This document shows positions 23,385 to 25,264 of a stretch of DNA of 25,264 bases, in pieces. The stretch covers positions 1 to 25,264 of the forward strand of contig NZ_JALFCU010000030.1 in the NCBI RefSeq assembly GCF_022771645.1, in the 5' to 3' direction. A model generated the notes under the pieces. It did not search any database and was not told where the DNA came from. It saw only the letters and a program-made list of their open reading frames with translations. The DNA is from Selenomonas sp. (GTDB lineage Bacteria; Bacillota; Negativicutes; Selenomonadales; Selenomonadaceae). The stretch's first letter is position 1. Each line of letters opens with the position of its first letter. The translations under genes were made by a program, and so were the position numbers.

Positions 23385-24333
23385 TCACGTGTTCCCGAGC
23401 CGCTCGTCCGCTTCGCGGTAGAAGTCGCCGAACATCGCGTGCAACGCGTTGGCGTAGCGGTCCGCATCCTCGCGGTCGTACGTCTTCGTGTAGACCGTCG
23501 CGCCCGTCAAGCGGTCTTTGAGATAGAGCGTGGCGTTGACGTGATAGTAAAAGCTGTACCCGCCCGGGTGATCCTGGACGTCCGTCACGTAGTACGTGCG
23601 CGTGCCGGTGTGCGCGTTGCGGCTGCTGTCGTACCAAGTGAACGACTCCATGTGATCCATCCGCGTCGTCGTGGAACGCGTAGGCGATCGTGTCGGCGGC
23701 GTACGGGTCTGCTGCGACGTCCTCCGGGAGCGTGAGCGCTTCGAGGCTCAGCGTTGGCGTGCCGGCCTTCGCCTCGCGGCGCTTTTTCTCCTTCAGCCGG
23801 CTCCAGTCGCCGGCGAAATTTTTCGCGATGACCTCCATCGCGTGGTCGGTGTCGACGTCGTAATTGCGATACGCGTCATAGAGCGTCAGCACTTTCTTGT
23901 GCGTGCGCGCATCGTACAGCGCGAAGTCGCAGTCGATCATCTGCAGCGTGCGCCGCATCTCGGGGACGACGTGCGTCATGGGCCAGCTTCGCCAGTCGCG
24001 GCGGTATTCGCTGCCGTACGGCCCGTTGTCGATGTTCACGTAGCTCTCGACGGTCACGTTCGTCCACGTCGCGGGCGAGACATCCACGCGCTCGCGCTGG
24101 AAGCGCAGGCGCGGCACGAGATAGCCATCCACATTTGGATCCGCGTCGCTCACGGCCGCCGCGTCATACGGCGCCGTTGCGCGCTCCGCCTGCGGGACGC
24201 TCTCGTCCATCCAGATGTTGCCATGCGCCGACGCCGCGAGCGGCGCAGCCGCGAACGCCACGCCGAGCGCCACGATGCCCGTGCGAAAAGCCCGCTTCCA
24301 GCGTTTGCCATCCAGCCCCAGATGTATTGCCAT
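23385..24333 (-). pseudogene. exported protein gene with a frameshift
   Basis: This minus-strand gene encodes an unrecognised exported protein in two frames. The first part, from the ATG at 24333 (AAAGGGGG nine bases upstream), has a signal peptide ending near ASA-HGN. About 200 residues follow, including a WSRLKEKKRREAK stretch, up to IAYAFHDDA. The second part in the other frame (MESFTWYDSSRN to EADERLGNT, ending 23385) continues with matching codon use and composition. The break is near 23665-23680, and removing one base there joins the two frames. Without it the first frame runs on as Arg/His-rich, unnatural sequence through the DUF3592-like gene. A sequencing error or a real recent mutation would look the same. 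Confidence 0.72.
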
Positions 24334-24356
24334 GACGATCAACCCCCTTTCATCCT

Positions 24357-24362
24357 ATTTTA
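24357..24362 (-). promoter_or_regulatory. likely -10 box of the minus-strand gene pair
   Basis: On the minus strand TAAAAT sits 24 bases before the start codon at 24333, with an upstream TGTGA. A weak TGTTTG lies 17 bases further up as a possible -35. The assignment rests on position and the hexamer only. Confidence 0.4.
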
Positions 24363-24397
24363 TCACAGATTTCGATGCCCAAACATGCGCCGCTTTA

Positions 24398-24430
24398 TGC
24401 GTTTCGTTCCAAAAATCTGCATTTCGTGCC
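24398..24430 (+). promoter_or_regulatory. degenerate copy of the tandem regulatory repeat
   Basis: TGCGTTTCGTTCC (24398-24410, two changes) and an intact TGCATTTCGTGCC (24418-24430) keep the 20-bp period. At the usual distance of 31 bp there is TGTTGTGAC, a poor match to an extended -10. It lies between divergent genes, so it could act in either direction or be decaying. Confidence 0.5.
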
Positions 24431-24476
24431 GCTTTTTGACATTGGCAGATGAATTTTTGTTGTGACAGCAGGACGG

Positions 24477-24505
24477 TTGCAGAAGCCGGCGGTTTTCGAT
24501 AAAAT
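24477..24505 (+). promoter_or_regulatory. sigma-A-type promoter of the toxin-antitoxin remnant
   Basis: TTGCAG (24477-24482) and TAAAAT (24500-24505) are separated by exactly 17 bases, a near-consensus arrangement. The transcript would start near 24512, about 27 bases before the remnant toxin start at 24539. Confidence 0.65.
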
Positions 24506-24538
24506 AAGAGCAAAGAAAAACAGATGCAGGAGCTTGTC

Positions 24539-24668
24539 ATGCAAAGAGATGAAGAACAGCTCGTCGATTTTGAACGATTGAAACAGCTCGTGTCGGAGCG
24601 TGCCATCCATCACAGCTTATCAACCGAGTGATCGCAAATGGCTGCTGGATGGGAAGACGCGGAGGTGA
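24539..24668 (+). pseudogene. DUF4258-type toxin gene with internal deletion
   Basis: The intact start (CAGGAG ribosome site, ATG at 24539) encodes an N-terminus with VDFERLKQLVSERAI, matching the opening of DUF4258 toxins, and stops at 24631 after 30 residues. In the next frame 24615-24668 encodes AYQPSDRKWLLDGKTRR and a stop, matching the usual C-terminal end of the same family (AY-P-D--KW). The roughly 50 residues between are missing, and the two pieces are joined out of frame. The stop at 24666 overlaps the antitoxin ribosome site, as expected for the original pair. DUF4258 proteins are thought to be RelE-like toxins; this one cannot be functional. Confidence 0.72.
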
Positions 24669-24673
24669 CAGAA

Positions 24674-24901
24674 ATGAAATGCTTTATGTGCAAAGGTGAT
24701 TTGGAACAAGCGCGGAAGACGTATGTGGCGACGTTGGAGAATTGCGTGATTGTCATCAAAGATGTACCCGCTTTGGTTTGCACGCAATGCGGCGAAGCGT
24801 ATTATACGGATGAGGTGTCCGACCGTCTGGAACGGATCATCGATAAAATCCGGGACATGGTGCAAGAGGTGGCGATTGTCGAATATGACAATGTGGCTTG
24901 A
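24674..24901 (+). CDS. YgiT-type zinc-finger antitoxin, now without its toxin
   Basis: A 75-residue protein with an N-terminal zinc finger: CFMC at residues 3-6 and CTQC at about 38-41, joined by a beta-rich loop with the typical CVIVIKDVPALVCTQCGEAYYTDE pattern. The family is related to the N-terminal half of MqsA. It has no C-terminal helix-turn-helix domain, as is usual for the short partner of DUF4258 toxins. GGAGGTGA five bases upstream fixes the ATG at 24674; an in-frame ATG at 24638 lies inside the toxin remnant. The protein appears intact although the toxin is broken. A strong terminator follows. Confidence 0.85.
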   Translation: MKCFMCKGDLEQARKTYVATLENCVIVIKDVPALVCTQCGEAYYTDEVSDRLERIIDKIRDMVQEVAIVEYDNVA

Positions 24902-24934
24902 TGCGCTACTTTGAGAAACATGAAAACCCACGAG

Positions 24935-24982
24935 GAAGCAGGAGGAAATCCGTGTACGGATTTTCCTCCTGCTTCTTGTTTT
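24935..24982 (+). terminator. intrinsic terminator of the antitoxin gene
   Basis: GAAGCAGGAGGAAATCCGT and its mirror ending in TTTTCCTCCTGCTTC form a stem of about 18 bp with a tiny loop, followed by TTGTTTT. The tandem regulatory repeat starts at 24984, immediately after the T-run, as after the LytTR terminator. Confidence 0.9.
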
Positions 24983-24983
24983 C

Positions 24984-25052
24984 TGCATTTCGTGCCACGA
25001 AAGTGCATTTCGTGCCGCTTTTTTGCCACGTTCAAAGGTTTTGTGGTAGGAT
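24984..25052 (+). promoter_or_regulatory. tandem-repeat promoter of the candidate small RNA
   Basis: TGCATTTCGTGCC occurs at 24984-24996 and 25004-25016, period 20. The extended -10, TGGTAGGAT, has its hexamer at 25047-25052, again exactly 31 bp after the second unit. No -35 hexamer is evident. The expected start is near 25059. Confidence 0.65.
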
Positions 25053-25058
25053 ACAATC

Positions 25059-25181
25059 AAAAGAGAAGGCGTTGAGGGAATCGCGGGCGCCCCATCCAAC
25101 GCCGCCCCCCCCCGCAGAGGGGAATGCATTTTCAGAATCTCGAACCTGAATAAAATCAAGGGTTCGGGGTTCTATTTTTTT
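25059..25181 (+). ncRNA. candidate small RNA under tandem-repeat control
   Basis: Between the promoter and a strong terminator lie about 120 bases with no plausible gene. They can fold into GGCGTTG (25068) paired with CAACGCC (25097), a CCCC/GGGG hairpin (about 25106-25122), a single-stranded AATGCATTTTCA and the terminator stem. The next promoter's -35 box appears only at 25256, so the unit looks independent. I do not recognise it as 6S, SRP or tmRNA. It could instead be a leader with an attenuator for a gene beyond the window. Confidence 0.42.
25135..25181 (+). terminator. intrinsic terminator of the candidate small RNA
   Basis: GAATCTCGAACC (25135-25146) pairs over 12 positions, two of them G-T, with GGTTCGGGGTTC (25161-25172) around a 14-base A-rich loop. 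TATTTTTTT follows directly. Confidence 0.85.
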
Positions 25182-25255
25182 CTCTTCCCCCCACCGCTGT
25201 CCGCGATGCAGGGACGATTTTTTCGTTAAAGTTGCGTGAATTCTCAAGAATAAGC

Positions 25256-25261
25256 TTGACA
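25256..25261 (+). promoter_or_regulatory. -35 box of a promoter continuing beyond the window
   Basis: A perfect TTGACA sits three bases before the window end, after A/T-rich sequence. Its -10 would fall outside. The stretch 25182-25255 holds only a weak hairpin (GTCC/GGAC at about 25198-25215, then ATTTTTT) and no gene. Confidence 0.4.
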
Positions 25262-25264
25262 GAC

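Noticed and set aside
23083..23660. Continuation of the exported protein's first frame through the DUF3592-like gene, giving a 400-residue protein.
   Set aside because: After about 23670 that frame becomes Arg/His-rich and overlaps a convincing gene in another frame; a frameshift explains it better.

Overview
The window is GC-rich bacterial DNA with strong G/C preference at third codon positions, Shine-Dalgarno starts and compact same-strand gene runs. Family content (clostripain-type lipoprotein, BMP-family proteins, LytTR regulator, YdjG/YdjI-like zinc-ribbon proteins, CAP protein) points to Bacillota. A Negativicutes such as a Selenomonas/Mitsuokella-like organism is my best guess, but no marker gene settles it. 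No rRNA, tRNA, CRISPR array, transposase or phage gene was seen.

Layout. (1) 67-4898: a C11 lipoprotein peptidase, then three very acidic proteins. The first two are paralogous through a 36-residue core that precedes an Asp/Glu tail. (2) 4899-8868: a structured leader with terminator, a DUF4337-like membrane protein, a secreted 5'-nucleotidase, a membrane-anchored polysaccharide deacetylase and a small membrane protein. (3) 9008-12867: a secreted M48 metallopeptidase with TPRs, a secreted CAP protein with an acidic YY-D tract, a DUF4870-like protein and an overlapping LytTR response regulator. (4) 13020-19160: an HD-GYP response regulator, then a translationally coupled operon of two membrane-anchored BMP-family binding proteins and a hybrid histidine kinase with receiver and Hpt domains. 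(5) 19601-22583: an SPFH protein with three zinc ribbons and a zinc-ribbon membrane protein, resembling B. subtilis YdjI/YdjG. (6) 22929-24333, minus strand: a small DUF3592-like protein and a frameshifted exported protein. (7) 24539-25264: a DUF4258-type toxin remnant with its intact YgiT-type antitoxin, then a candidate small RNA and the -35 box of a further promoter.

Two non-coding systems run through the window. The first is a tandem direct repeat, TGCATTTCGTGCC twice with a period of exactly 20 bp, found five times. In four copies an extended -10 (TGnTAnnnT) begins exactly 31 bp after the second unit. These four promoters precede the exported acidic protein, the small membrane protein, the HD-GYP regulator and the candidate RNA, so they look like an undescribed regulon. 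The second is a set of 80-310 bp nested-palindrome elements between genes, at least eight, with recognisable terminal inverted repeats and no coding capacity.

How the genes may work together (inference): much of the window is cell-envelope biology with signalling. The BMP-BMP-kinase operon ends in an Hpt domain and lacks its own output regulator; the HD-GYP response regulator just upstream is the obvious candidate. The nucleotidase could supply nucleosides, which are typical BMP-family ligands.
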